A stretch of DNA of 64,000 nt from Streptomyces sp. NBC_00704 (GCF_036226605.1 NZ_CP109000.1:1178001-1242000), one strand, 5' to 3'. Shown: positions 26,320-34,760, counted from the first letter of the stretch. Numbers and translations are program-made. Notes: generated by a model not told the origin, from the sequence alone.

Positions 26320-26683
26320 CCGTCGGCAGCAACGTATGCGGCGGCCGGGCGACCGGTCAACCGTCCGTGCGCCGGGACCTGCGGCCCGGTCGGCCCGGCA
26401 ACACCGCCGGTCAGCCTCGCGCACCGCGTCCCGGCGCGACCCGGCGCGCCATCGGATCGACCGCGCCCGCCCCGGACGAACGGCTCGGCGGCGTGCCCCG
26501 GCGACCCGGACCGGCTCCCGGTGTGCGTCTCGCGAGCGGGGCCGGGCGCCCGCTCCTCAAACCCCTGTGCGGTACCCGCCTTACGGGACCGCTACCCTTC
26601 CTTTGCACACCCTTGATCTTCGGGCGCGGCCGTCTGCCGTCGCCGCCGCCCCTCTCCGATCGGCACTTGGACTCCGTAACCTC

Positions 26684-27559
26684 ATGTCTTGGTTTGAATC
26701 CCTCATCCTCGGACTCGTCCAGGGGCTGACCGAGTTCCTCCCCGTCTCCTCCAGCGCGCACCTGCGGCTGACCGCCGCGTTCTCCGGCTGGGAGGACCCG
26801 GGCGCCGCCTTCACGGCGATCACCCAGATCGGCACGGAGGCGGCCGTACTGATCTACTTCCGCAAGGACATCGGGCGGATCATCGCCGCGTGGAGCCGGT
26901 CTCTGTTCGACAAGACGATGCGCGGGGACCACGACGCCCAGATGGGCTGGCTGGTGATCGTCGGCTCGATCCCGATCGGCGTGCTGGGCGTCACTCTCAA
27001 GGACCAGATCGAGGGCCCCTTCCGCGACCTGCGCATCACGGCCACGATGCTCGTCGTGGTCGGCGTCGTGATCGGCATCGCCGACCGGCTCGCGGCCCGC
27101 GACGAGACGGGCGGCAAGCACCGCGCGCCCAAGCAGCGCAAGACCCTGGAGAACCTGGGCGTCAAGGACGGCCTCGTCTTCGGCCTGTGCCAGGCCTGTG
27201 CCCTCATCCCCGGCGTCTCGCGCTCCGGCGCGACCATCAGCGGCGGCCTGTTCATGGGCTACAAGCGCGAGGCCGCGGCCCGTTACTCGTTCCTGCTCGC
27301 CATCCCGGCGGTGCTGGCCTCCGGGGTCTTCGAGACGAAGGACGCGCTGGAGGGCGGCCATGTGGCCTGGGGACCGACGCTGTTCGCCACGGCGATCGCC
27401 TTCGCGTCGGGCTACGCGGTCATCGCCTGGTTCATGAAGTACATCAGCACCAAGTCCTTCATGCCGTTCGTCTACTACCGCATTGCCCTCGGTGTGGTGG
27501 TGATTGTGCTGGTCAGCATGGGTGTGCTCAGCCCGCACGCGGGCGAATCCGGCGGCTGA
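26684..27559 (+). CDS. uppP: Undecaprenyl-diphosphatase UppP (BacA)
   Basis: A 291-residue membrane enzyme that removes a phosphate from undecaprenyl pyrophosphate to recycle the lipid carrier for peptidoglycan. The motifs [11 protein letters not shown] (residues about 17-27) and [17 protein letters not shown] (residues about 173-189) hold the catalytic Glu, Ser and Arg positions, within about eight hydrophobic helices. It also confers resistance to bacitracin in this family. The ATG at 26684 matches the standard N-terminus; ribosome site weak. A diverged copy of its last 13 codons lies 1.2 kb downstream (28766-28804), suggesting insertion at the gene end. Confidence 0.94.
   Translation: MSWFESLILGLVQGLTEFLPVSSSAHLRLTAAFSGWEDPGAAFTAITQIGTEAAVLIYFRKDIGRIIAAWSRSLFDKTMRGDHDAQMGWLVIVGSIPIGVLGVTLKDQIEGPFRDLRITATMLVVVGVVIGIADRLAARDETGGKHRAPKQRKTLENLGVKDGLVFGLCQACALIPGVSRSGATISGGLFMGYKREAAARYSFLLAIPAVLASGVFETKDALEGGHVAWGPTLFATAIAFASGYAVIAWFMKYISTKSFMPFVYYRIALGVVVIVLVSMGVLSPHAGESGG
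27521..27559 (+). repeat. uppP 3' end, copy A of flanking duplication
   Basis: The last 39 bp of uppP ([12 protein letters not shown] plus stop) match 32 of 39 positions at 28766-28804. The two copies flank the IS/toxin-antitoxin segment in the same orientation, as expected for an integration boundary. Confidence 0.6.
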
Positions 27560-27599
27560 GGCAGCGCTGTCCAGCATTTCCCGGCTGTATTGATCACGA

Positions 27600-27727
27600 G
27601 CGTCGTTGACACTGGCGGGTCTTGAACATGGCGAAGACCTCCGATGTGGTGGAGCTGTCTGGGAACACACCGCACGGAGGTCTTCGTGTCCCACCGTAAT
27701 GCCCGGCTGACCGTTCACGGCCGGCGG
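27600..27727 (+). mobile_element. IS481-family left-end remnant
   Basis: GTG at 27686 (GGAGG site six bases upstream) encodes VSHRNARLTVHGRR, the conserved N-terminus of IS481-type transposases, before the frame diverges abruptly at about 27728. The 5' flank carries a 12-bp perfect inverted repeat (27632-27643 against 27675-27686). Only the first few percent of the element remain, so it is inactive. Outer boundary at about 27600 is approximate. Confidence 0.7.
27632..27686. repeat. 12-bp inverted repeat in the IS481 remnant
   Basis: CGAAGACCTCCG at 27632-27643 and CGGAGGTCTTCG at 27675-27686 pair perfectly around a 31-bp loop. It overlaps the ribosome site of the transposase start and may act as a protective attenuator hairpin, or as a terminator after uppP. 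Confidence 0.6.
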
Positions 27728-27847
27728 CACGGGGTGCGGTCACGCTTCTCTCACGTTCGCGCTCGAAGTCCCCGGTCGCGGCAGCCACACAGCGATCATC
27801 CCCATCGGATGCGCGCTCACCGACGATGTGCACGCTGCGAAGCGCGC

Positions 27848-28198
27848 CTACTTCGTCTCGTTCGGGTGGCTCGTGTGCACCTGCTCCAGGAAGACCGTGC
27901 GCTCGTGGACGTAGAACCAGATGCGCGCGGTGCCCTTCGCAGTCGGTTTGTGCTGCCACCGCTCATGGGGCGCGTCGCCACGCCCGATGACGCCGAGCTC
28001 ACCCTTGAGCCGATAGTTCGTCGGCGTCATGGACAGCGGCGTCCGCGTGAGGAAGTCCCAGGTCTCCGTCACGGGGTTGCGGATCGTCGCGACGACGTCG
28101 CGCCAACCCTTCTGCGCGTCGGCTGTGGCGAAGCGGATCTCGTACTCGATCTTCTTCGGTGGGCAAGGAACCAACTCGCCCTTCCTGGCGGCCGCCAC
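27848..28198 (-). CDS. RelE/ParE-like toxin of a type II toxin-antitoxin pair
   Basis: A 116-residue basic protein. The last strands, with YRLKGELG, ERWQHKP and RIWFYVHERTVFLEQVHTSHPNETK, match RelE-fold proteins known in Streptomyces. Such toxins are ribosome-dependent mRNA interferases; catalytic residues cannot be fixed without alignment. It follows the antitoxin by two bases and starts with GTG at 28198. The coupling in an antitoxin-first operon supports a toxin-antitoxin role. Confidence 0.7.
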   Translation of the reverse strand: MAAARKGELVPCPPKKIEYEIRFATADAQKGWRDVVATIRNPVTETWDFLTRTPLSMTPTNYRLKGELGVIGRGDAPHERWQHKPTAKGTARIWFYVHERTVFLEQVHTSHPNETK

Positions 28199-28200
28199 GG

Positions 28201-28665
28201 CTACGGACGCTCCACGGTCTCATCGTCGTCGAGCCACTCCAGATCGGCACTGTCGCTGCTGAGCCCGGCCGCGACGGCCGTGGCCGTCTCCTTCCAGGAG
28301 GTCAGCTCTGCGAGCGCGAGGTGCGGCTGGCCGGTGGCGAACGACGCGCGCGCCGCATCGACGAGGTCCTGCGCGCAGGACTCCCGGTCGGCCGGCGACA
28401 GCGCGAGCATCCAAGGGAAGGCCTTGGACATCCGCTCGGCGAGCGAGCCGCGGTCGTCGAGGGTGACGGTGATGAGTTGTGCGGCAAAGTTCAGCAAGCG
28501 GGCACGGCCCTCGGCCTCACGCTGCGACATCAGGACCAGAGCCTCGCCGTCGCGCCGGGTCACCGTCACGGGGTGATCCTCGGCCTCGGCGAAGACCTCG
28601 GCGGAGTGCTTGCTCAGGTCCGAGGAGCGCCGAGTCGCCACGGGGAGGCCTGCTGTGATGGTCAT
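28201..28665 (-). CDS. Phd/YefM-type antitoxin with extended C-terminal domain
   Basis: A 154-residue protein. Residues about 14-50 (SSDLSKHSAEVFAEAEDHPV, then TVTRRDGEALVLMS) form a Phd/YefM DNA-binding and dimerising domain; a helical extension of about 90 residues follows, longer than in Phd. It would neutralise the toxin and repress the operon. Codon use contains more A/T-ended codons than neighbours, as expected for transferred DNA. A -10-like TACTAT ends eight bases before the ATG at 28665 and no ribosome site exists, so the mRNA is probably leaderless. Confidence 0.75.
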   Translation of the reverse strand: MTITAGLPVATRRSSDLSKHSAEVFAEAEDHPVTVTRRDGEALVLMSQREAEGRARLLNFAAQLITVTLDDRGSLAERMSKAFPWMLALSPADRESCAQDLVDAARASFATGQPHLALAELTSWKETATAVAAGLSSDSADLEWLDDDETVERP

Positions 28666-28672
28666 GGATCCA

Positions 28673-28700
28673 TAGTATTCGGAACGTATTCGGAAGTCTA
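28673..28700 (-). promoter_or_regulatory. Promoter with paired TATTCGGA operators of the toxin-antitoxin operon
   Basis: TATTCGGA is repeated at 28676-28683 and 28687-28694, an 11-bp period (one helical turn), in an AT-rich patch unlike the neighbourhood. On the coding strand TAGACT (-35, 28700-28695) and TACTAT (-10, 28678-28673) are 16 bp apart. Predicted start of transcription is at or just before the antitoxin ATG. The repeats overlap the promoter, as expected for autorepression. Confidence 0.5.
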
Positions 28701-28756
28701 GTGGAGGCCGCAGAGTGCGTGCGCCGGACTCGACCTCCGGATGCGGTCCGCCCCCC

Positions 28757-28804
28757 GTCGCGACCGGCGCGCTGAGCCCGCACGCGGCGGAGTCCGCCGG
28801 CTGA
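28757..28804 (+). pseudogene. Remnant uppP-like 3' end, copy B of flanking duplication
   Basis: VATGALSPHAAESAG followed by TGA is read at 28757-28804 and matches the C-terminus of the intact UppP ([15 protein letters not shown]). No upstream uppP sequence is preserved, so it is a displaced tail only. It marks the outer end of the inserted segment. The flank to 29036 contains a 15-bp tandem copy and no gene. Confidence 0.6.
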
Positions 28805-28811
28805 CCCCGCC

Positions 28812-28841
28812 GCTCCCCGGCCTCGCGCTCCCCGGCCTCGC
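28812..28841. repeat. 15-bp perfect tandem duplication
   Basis: GCTCCCCGGCCTCGC occurs at 28812-28826 and again at 28827-28841. It lies in the gene-free stretch 28805-29036; no function proposed. Confidence 0.7.
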
Positions 28842-29036
28842 GGTCGCCTGCCCGCGCTCCGGAACGCCCGCGCCGTTCCGCACCGTTCCGCACCGGCCGA
28901 CCCAAACCGCCGCCGAGGAAGCGAAGTTGACCGACCGGCTGACCGTCCGGCCGGTCGATCGGCCGTGACCAAGCCCATAGCCTGGCGCGTAGCCGTCCGG
29001 TAGCGCAGTGTCAGTGGATGCGCCTACGCTTGTCGC

Positions 29037-29216
29037 ATGTCCCCCCACTCTGTCGCCTCTGGTTCCGTGCGGTCCGCCGCCGAGTTGAACGAGCGGATTC
29101 GCGCCCTCTGGGCGCGCGCGGGCGGGTCGCTGTCGGCCCAGGAGCGGGCCGAGTACGAACTGCTGGTCGTGGAGTGGGCCGCGGCGATCCGCGGCGAGGT
29201 GGTCGCGGCGGCCTGA
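29037..29216 (+). CDS. Small conserved hypothetical protein (59 aa)
   Basis: A 59-residue soluble, helical protein (SAAELNERIRALWARAGGSL, QERAEYELLVVEWAAA). It is typical of small Streptomyces proteins of unknown function. TACGCT (29025-29030) seven bases before the ATG suggests a leaderless transcript; no ribosome site. Codon pattern is strongly GC at third positions, supporting that it is expressed. Confidence 0.75.
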   Translation: MSPHSVASGSVRSAAELNERIRALWARAGGSLSAQERAEYELLVVEWAAAIRGEVVAAA

Positions 29217-29276
29217 AGCCGCGCCGATCGCCGCACGGACCTTGGCTGTGCACCCGCCATGCCCAACACTCGGGCC

Positions 29277-29744
29277 ATGACGCAGCGTGTGGAGCTCGCC
29301 GCCGTGATGGACCGGCTGGCCGTCGACGGACTGATCACCGACTACGCCGTGGCGGTGGACGACGGCGACTGGACGGCGTACCGGCAACTGTTCACGGCCG
29401 ACGGACGCGCGGACTACCGGTCGGCCGGCGGCATCGAGGGCGAGGCGGGGAACGTCGCGTCCTGGCTCGCCGACACCCTGAGGGCGTTCGCGATGCGGCA
29501 GCACCTCATCGTCAACCGCCGGGTGCGGTTCGGCGTCCTGGACCAGGACACCGGCGACACGGCACAGGTGCAGGCCGACTACGTCAACCCCATGCGCCTC
29601 GCCGACGGGCGTGCGGAAGCGCCGGCCGAGGCGCCCGACTTCATCTGCGGCGGCCGGTACTCCTTCGCCCTGCTGCGCACGCCCGAGGGCTGGCGGGTGC
29701 ACGAGGTGGTCGTACAGGAGAAGTGGCGGCGGCTCCCCGGCTGA
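29277..29744 (+). CDS. SnoaL/NTF2-like fold protein
   Basis: A 155-residue nuclear-transport-factor-2-like protein. The YAVAVDDGDWTAYRQLFTADGRADYRSAGGIEG segment (residues about 22-54) and the later RYSFALLRTPEGWRVHEVVVQEKW (residues about 124-147) are typical of SnoaL-like polyketide-cyclase-fold or dehydratase-type families. The ligand is unknown. The ATG at 29277 is preferred to one at 29259; the first has no better ribosome site. No gene lies in 29745-30059. Confidence 0.82.
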   Translation: MTQRVELAAVMDRLAVDGLITDYAVAVDDGDWTAYRQLFTADGRADYRSAGGIEGEAGNVASWLADTLRAFAMRQHLIVNRRVRFGVLDQDTGDTAQVQADYVNPMRLADGRAEAPAEAPDFICGGRYSFALLRTPEGWRVHEVVVQEKWRRLPG

Positions 29745-30059
29745 CACCGCCGCCCCGACCGCATCCCCACGACCGGAGCCCGCTGCCAGCGACCGTGCGC
29801 CCGGCCGCCAACACGACTGTGAACGACGGCCCGTCGACGACGGCACCGAATCGGGGCGGAGCCCGGCGCACGGCGGAGACCGTAGCGGGACACACCGCTG
29901 CCCCCCCGCGCGCGGCGGTGTCCGGTCGCCGCGTTCCGGCCCGGTGCGACGTGTGCACGGGGTGGTGCGCCGCTCGGGAACGGGCGGCGCGCACGCCCTG
30001 TCGGAGGTCGTCCCCGAGGCGCACACTGAAGCGACCCAACCCGGGTAGGGAGGTGTCGT

Positions 30060-31631
30060 ATGAACAGATGCGGCCACTGGCTCACCTCCCCCTGGCGACG
30101 TACGGCCGTCGCCGCCCTCGCGGGCGCCCTGCCCGTGCTCGCCTTCCCGGGGCCCGCCCTGTGGTGGTGGGCCTACGTGGCGCTCGTGCCGTGGATCCTG
30201 CTGGCGCGCTCCGCGCCCACGGGGCGGCGCGCGGCGTACGACGGCTGGGGCGGCGGGTTCGGCTTCATGCTGGCGATGCACCACTGGCTGCTGCCGGACC
30301 TGCATGTGTTCACCCTCGTCCTGGCCGCGCTGCTCGGCGGGCTGTGGGCGCCGTGGGCGTGGCTGGTGCGCCGGTTCCTCGCCGAGGCCGAGGCCCCCAC
30401 GCGCGGGCGGGTGCTCGCCGCGCTGCTGGTGCTTCCCTCGGCCTGGCTCGCCGTCGAGCTCGTCCGGTCCTGGCAGGGGCTGGGCGGGCCGTGGGGTGTG
30501 CTGGGGGCCAGCCAGTGGCAGGTGGCGCCCGCTCTGCGGCTCGCCTCCGTCGGCGGGGTGTGGCTGCTGAGCTTCCTGGTGGTCGCGGTCAACGTGGCGG
30601 CCGCCGTTCTCGTGGCGCTCCCCGCGTCCCGGGCGCCGGCCGTCGCCGGCCTGGTCGCCACCGCCGCCACGGCCTCCGCCGCGTGGGCGTGGGCGCCGCG
30701 TCCCGACGCCGACGGGGACACCCGGGTCGCCGTCGTCCAGCCGGGCGTCATCGACGGGCCCGACCTGCGCTTCGACCGCGAGGAGGAGTTGACGCGCCGT
30801 CTGGTCGGACGGGACGTCGATCTGATCGTCTGGGGCGAGAGCAGCGTCGGCTACGACCTCGCCGAGCGCCCCGACCTGGCCCGGCGGGTCGCCGGGCTGG
30901 CGCGGGCCACCGGCGCCGACATCCTCGTCAACGTCGACGCCCGCCGCTCCGACCGGCCCGGCATCTACAAGAGCTCGATCCTCGTCGGCGCGGGCGGCCC
31001 GACCGGCGACCGGTACGACAAGATGCGCCTGGTGCCGTTCGGCGAGTACATACCGGCCCGTGCGCTGCTGGGCTGGGCCACCTCGGTCGGCAGGGCGGCC
31101 GGTGAGGACCGGCGGCGTGGCGCCGGACAGGTCCTGATGGACGCGGGTCACGGGGTGCGCGTCGGGCCGGCGGTGTGCTTCGAGACGGCGTTCCCGGACA
31201 TGAGCCGGCATCTCGTCGAGGACGGCGCGGACCTGCTGGTAGGTCAGTCGTCGACGTCGTCGTTCCAGCGGAGCTGGGCGCCCGCGCAGCACGCCTCGCT
31301 GGGCGCTCTGCGCGCCGCGGAGACCGGCCGGCCCTTCGTCCACGCCACGCTGACCGGCGACTCTGCCGTCTACGACGCAAGCGGCCGGCGGCTCGGCCCG
31401 TGGCTGGGTCCGGACGCGAGCACGGCCGCGGTGTACGACGTGCCGCTCGCCGACGGCGTCACCCTGTACGTCCGCTACGGCGACTGGGCCGTCCACGGGG
31501 CGCTGCTGGTCCTCGTCGCCCTGGGCCTCACCGAGGGCGTGCGGGCGGTCAGGCTGCGGCGGACCGTTCCAGCACCGCTAGGACCACCCGCTCGCACAGT
31601 TCGTGCGTGGCCAGCGCGTCCCTGGCGCTGA
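30060..31631 (+). CDS. lnt: Apolipoprotein N-acyltransferase
   Basis: A 523-residue Lnt that adds the third acyl chain to lipoproteins. The first 200 residues hold about six membrane helices; the nitrilase domain begins near residue 222 and has catalytic Glu260 (WGES), Lys321 (YDKMRLVPFGEYIP) and Cys373 (VCFE). The C-terminus ends in a Pro/Ala-rich extension whose last 83 bp overlap the oppositely oriented Gfo/Idh gene. A GGGAGG site precedes the ATG. N-acylated lipoproteins occur in Streptomyces, and several Lnt paralogues exist. Confidence 0.93.
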   Translation: MNRCGHWLTSPWRRTAVAALAGALPVLAFPGPALWWWAYVALVPWILLARSAPTGRRAAYDGWGGGFGFMLAMHHWLLPDLHVFTLVLAALLGGLWAPWAWLVRRFLAEAEAPTRGRVLAALLVLPSAWLAVELVRSWQGLGGPWGVLGASQWQVAPALRLASVGGVWLLSFLVVAVNVAAAVLVALPASRAPAVAGLVATAATASAAWAWAPRPDADGDTRVAVVQPGVIDGPDLRFDREEELTRRLVGRDVDLIVWGESSVGYDLAERPDLARRVAGLARATGADILVNVDARRSDRPGIYKSSILVGAGGPTGDRYDKMRLVPFGEYIPARALLGWATSVGRAAGEDRRRGAGQVLMDAGHGVRVGPAVCFETAFPDMSRHLVEDGADLLVGQSSTSSFQRSWAPAQHASLGALRAAETGRPFVHATLTGDSAVYDASGRRLGPWLGPDASTAAVYDVPLADGVTLYVRYGDWAVHGALLVLVALGLTEGVRAVRLRRTVPAPLGPPARTVRAWPARPWR

Positions 31632-32460
31632 GCACCTTTCCCGCGCGCACGGCGTCGAGGAAGCCGACGACCGCCTGCTCGATGCCGCGCTGGCGGGCCA
31701 CCGGCACCCAGTCGCCGCGCCGCCGCACCGTCGGCTGTCCCTTGTGGTCGACGACGTCGGACAGGTTGATCACCTGGCGCTTGGTGTCCTGCCCGGACAC
31801 CTCCAGGATCTCCTCGTTGGAACCGCTGAGCCGGTTCATCACGCCGAGGGCGGTGAAGCCGTCGCCGGAGAGCTGGAGGACGACGTGATGCAGCAGCCCC
31901 TCCACCACGCGGGCGCGGACGGTCACGTCGTCGACCGGGCCGGGCGCCAGGAAGCGCAGGGTGTCGACGACGTGGATGAAGTCGTCGAGGATCATCGCGC
32001 GCGGTTCCTCGGGCAGGCCTACCCGGTTCTTCTGCAGGAGGATCAGTTCACGAGGATGGTCGGCGCACTGCGCGTAGCCGGGCGCGAGCCGCCGGTTGAA
32101 GCCCACGGCCAGCGTCGTGTTCCGGGCCTCGGCGAGCGTCACCAGGCGCTCGGAGTCGGCGAGTTCGTAGGCGAGGGGCTTGTCCACGTACGTCGGTACG
32201 CCCGCCTCCAGCAGCCGGCCGACGATCTCGGGGTGGACGGCGGTGGGGGCGTGCACGAAGACGGCGTCCATCCCGGCGGCGAGGAGTGCGTCGAGGTCGC
32301 GGTGGCGCTGCTCGCGGGGCACCCGCAGGCCGTCGGCGACCCGGTCGAGGGTGGCGGGGGTGCGGGTCTGCAGGTGCAGCTCGATCCCGGGCAGCGCGCC
32401 CAGCACGGGCAGGTACGCCTTCTGTGCGATGTCGCCGAGTCCGACGCAGCCGACCTTCAC
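31549..32460 (-). CDS. Gfo/Idh/MocA-family oxidoreductase
   Basis: A 303-residue NAD(P)-dependent oxidoreductase. VKVGCVGLGDIAQKAYLPVL (residues 1-20) is the dinucleotide fold, VDKPLAYEL holds the catalytic-type Lys, and DDFIHVVDTLRFLAPG the substrate-domain histidine helix. The reaction is not predictable. The GTG at 32460 has AAGGAG five bases upstream. It overlaps the 3' end of lnt for 83 bp in a tail-to-tail fashion. Confidence 0.9.
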   Translation of the reverse strand: MKVGCVGLGDIAQKAYLPVLGALPGIELHLQTRTPATLDRVADGLRVPREQRHRDLDALLAAGMDAVFVHAPTAVHPEIVGRLLEAGVPTYVDKPLAYELADSERLVTLAEARNTTLAVGFNRRLAPGYAQCADHPRELILLQKNRVGLPEEPRAMILDDFIHVVDTLRFLAPGPVDDVTVRARVVEGLLHHVVLQLSGDGFTALGVMNRLSGSNEEILEVSGQDTKRQVINLSDVVDHKGQPTVRRRGDWVPVARQRGIEQAVVGFLDAVRAGKVLSARDALATHELCERVVLAVLERSAAA

Positions 32461-32578
32461 GGGCGCTCCTTCAGTGCTTGCCTGCCTGCCCGGCAGCATA
32501 CGGCCCCGCCCGGGCGGGGCGAGGAGCGGCCGTCCCCGGACGGCATCGCGGGGGCCTGGGCCGGGGTCCCGCCCTGTC

Positions 32579-32745
32579 GGCCGGCGGCCGGTGACCGGCG
32601 GCCGGTGGCCGTGGCCGGTGGCCGGCCACCGGCCACGGCGGCCGTGGCCGGTGGCCGTGGCCGGTGGCCGGTGACCGGTGGCCGTGGCCGGTGACCGGTG
32701 ACCGGTGACCGTGGCCGTGTCCGACGGCCGGTGGCCGGTGGAAAA
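32579..32745. repeat. GGCCGGTGGCCGTGGCC minisatellite
   Basis: About 165 bp of imperfect copies of GGTGGCCGTGGCCGGTGGCC and GGTGACC units with many internal GGCC palindromes, between the Gfo/Idh and DinB genes (gap 32461-32785). No coding frame is convincing. It may form secondary structure or be a recombination product. Confidence 0.75.
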
Positions 32746-32785
32746 CCCGTGGTGGGCGGAGCGGTCGGCGGGCACCATGCGGGGG

Positions 32786-33298
32786 ATGACGACACCGCGC
32801 ACCGTACCGGCCCTGAACGCCGACGAACGCACGATGCTGGAAGGCTGGCTGGACTACCACCGGCAGACCCTGGCGCTCAAGTGCGAGGGCCTCACCGACG
32901 GCCAGTTGCGCACCGCCTCGGTGCCGCCGTCCGAACTGTCCCTGATGGGGCTGGTGCGGCACATGGCGGACGTGGAGCGCAGCTGGTTCCGCAGGGTGCT
33001 CGCGGGCGACGGGGCCGGACCGCTCCACTACAGCGACGCGGACCCGGACGGCGAGTTCCACCTCACCGAGGCGGACACCTGGGCGCAGACGCACGCCACC
33101 TGGCAGGCCGAGATCGAGACCGCCCGGCGGTACGCGGCCGGCTTCGCCCTGGACGATCTCTCGCGCGGCCCGAGCAGGTTCACCGACGAGCCGTTCAGCC
33201 TGCGCTGGATCTACACGCACATGATCGAGGAGTACGCCCGCCACAACGGCCACGCCGACCTGATCCGCGAGCGGATCGACGGCGCCACCGGGGACTGA
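32786..33298 (+). CDS. DinB-like (DUF664) family protein
   Basis: A 170-residue four-helix-bundle protein. SLMGLVRHMADVERSWFRRV (residues about 52-71) and WIYTHMIEEYARHNGHADLIRERIDG (residues about 141-166) give the three metal-ligand-type histidines of the DinB/YfiT-like family. Functions range from thiol-transferase (mycothiol or bacillithiol-dependent) to unknown. The ATG at 32786 was chosen over a nearby ATG at 32777; both lack a strong ribosome site. Confidence 0.88.
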   Translation: MTTPRTVPALNADERTMLEGWLDYHRQTLALKCEGLTDGQLRTASVPPSELSLMGLVRHMADVERSWFRRVLAGDGAGPLHYSDADPDGEFHLTEADTWAQTHATWQAEIETARRYAAGFALDDLSRGPSRFTDEPFSLRWIYTHMIEEYARHNGHADLIRERIDGATGD

Positions 33299-33330
33299 CG
33301 CCCGCGACCGCCGACCGCCGGCCGCGGGCA

Positions 33331-33377
<47 letters not shown>

Positions 33378-33521
33378 GTACCGCCGGCACAGGTCGTCGC
33401 CCGTGGCGGCGTCAGCGGGGGCGGCGTCGCGCCCTTCGTACGGGGTACGGGATCACCCGTGCGGGGCAACCTCCGCTCGTGTGCTGTCGCTCGGGCGGCC
33501 GGACCCGACAGAGTGGCGCGG

Positions 33522-33992
33522 GTGCATCGAACGACGACTACCGCGACGCTCCTGGTCACCGTGGCCCTCTCGGCCCTGTCCGGCTGCGTGACCGTCCAGC
33601 GTCCGCCCGTGCCCGGTCCCGCCGCGGCGCCCTCCGAGCCGTCCGTGCCGCGGCCGGACGGGCGGGCCGGGACCCAGATCGTGCAGGCGCCGGTCCGGGA
33701 GGCGCTGGAGATGGCGGAACCGTCCCGCGAACCGGAAGGGCGGCGGACGGAGCGGCGGCGGGAGCCCGCCGAGGAGCCGCCGGCCGGGCCGCCCGCGTCG
33801 TCCGGTCCTCGTCCGCCCGCCCGACCTCCCCACGAGCAGCCGCGACCGCACGCACGGCCGCGCGTGGACCTCCAGGACGTGGAGGACGCGGTGCGCGGGA
33901 AGGCCGACGTGTGCGCCTTCGGCAGGAAGTACGGCGGGTGGCAGGGCGACAGCCCGGAGGCGGTGCTCTGCCGGCGGGCCTACGGGCGGTGA
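33522..33992 (+). CDS. Predicted lipoprotein, unknown function
   Basis: A 156-residue protein starting at GTG 33522 (VHRTTTTATLLVTVALSALS, then GC). The lipobox L-S-G-C puts the modified cysteine at residue 22, consistent with export and processing by the Lgt/LspA route. Residues 30-130 are a Pro/Arg/Glu-rich disordered stretch and the C-terminus holds a conserved VCAFGRKYGGWQ plus LCRRAYG segment seen in Streptomyces hypotheticals, with a possible disulfide. Upstream in-frame starts to 33459 lack a signal peptide pattern. Confidence 0.75.
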   Translation: MHRTTTTATLLVTVALSALSGCVTVQRPPVPGPAAAPSEPSVPRPDGRAGTQIVQAPVREALEMAEPSREPEGRRTERRREPAEEPPAGPPASSGPRPPARPPHEQPRPHARPRVDLQDVEDAVRGKADVCAFGRKYGGWQGDSPEAVLCRRAYGR

Positions 33993-34038
33993 GCACGGGC
34001 CGGGTGGCCGGGGGCTGCCGTACCGGCGCCCTCCGCTC

Positions 34039-34593
34039 TCATCGGTCCCGCCGCCACTCGCCCTCCCCGAGACGCAGCTCCATCCTGCTGATCGCGGCCC
34101 GCATCCCGTCCCCGTAGCTGTCGTCGCCCAGTGCGGCGGCCGCCCGGCGGGCCCGGCGCACATGGGAGCGGGCGGCGTCGGGGCGGCCGAGCTTCACGTA
34201 GTCGGCGGCCAGGTTGAGGTGGAGGGAGGGGAAGAGCGCCCTCGCCTCGGGGGAGCCCCGGCCGTGGGCCCCGCCCTCCGGCTCCTCCCCCGGCCGGCCG
34301 CGCCCGTCCTCCGAGCCGTCCCCCGGGCCGTCCGCCGGGCCGTCGTGCTCCTGCGCCGCCGTCAGCGCCCGCAGGTCCCAGGCCAGTTCGTCGCAGGGGT
34401 CGTCGTGGGTGTCGGCGAGGTAGTGGGCGAGGGTGCAGCGGTGCAGGGCGTCGCCCTCCTCGCCGATCTCCGTCCACAGGCCGAGGAGGCGGCGGCGGGC
34501 CTCCTCGCGGTCTCCCCCGTGGTGCAGCATCACGACCTGCCCGATCCGCGTGAGCAGGGTGTCCGCCGTCGTGCGCCCCTGTCGCTCCGCCAC
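34039..34593 (-). CDS. TPR-like hypothetical protein
   Basis: A 184-residue all-helical protein. Helices such as RLLGLWTEIGEEGDALHRCTLAHYLADTHDDP and LHLNLAADYVKLGRPDAARSHVRRARRAAA (about residues 125-155) have the helix-turn-helix pattern of tetratricopeptide repeats; a Gly/Asp-rich linker separates them. Function unknown. GTG at 34593 follows AAGGAGG at six bases, an ideal site. Confidence 0.8.
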   Translation of the reverse strand: MAERQGRTTADTLLTRIGQVVMLHHGGDREEARRRLLGLWTEIGEEGDALHRCTLAHYLADTHDDPCDELAWDLRALTAAQEHDGPADGPGDGSEDGRGRPGEEPEGGAHGRGSPEARALFPSLHLNLAADYVKLGRPDAARSHVRRARRAAAALGDDSYGDGMRAAISRMELRLGEGEWRRDR

Positions 34594-34760
34594 CCTCGGC
34601 CTCCTTGCGTCGTTGCGACGACGCTAGCCGCCCGCGCGGACGATCACGGTCAGGCGGCACCGGGCCGGGCCCGACGGGTACCGGCCCGGCGGCGGGAGGC
34701 CCCCGCCGGAGCGGCGGACGGCCCCGGCCGAACCGGGCGGGCGGCCCCCGCCGGACCGTG

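Noticed and set aside
29888..29923. Hairpin after the SnoaL-like gene
   Set aside because: Stem is imperfect with a bulge and lies 140 bp from the stop; not convincing as terminator.
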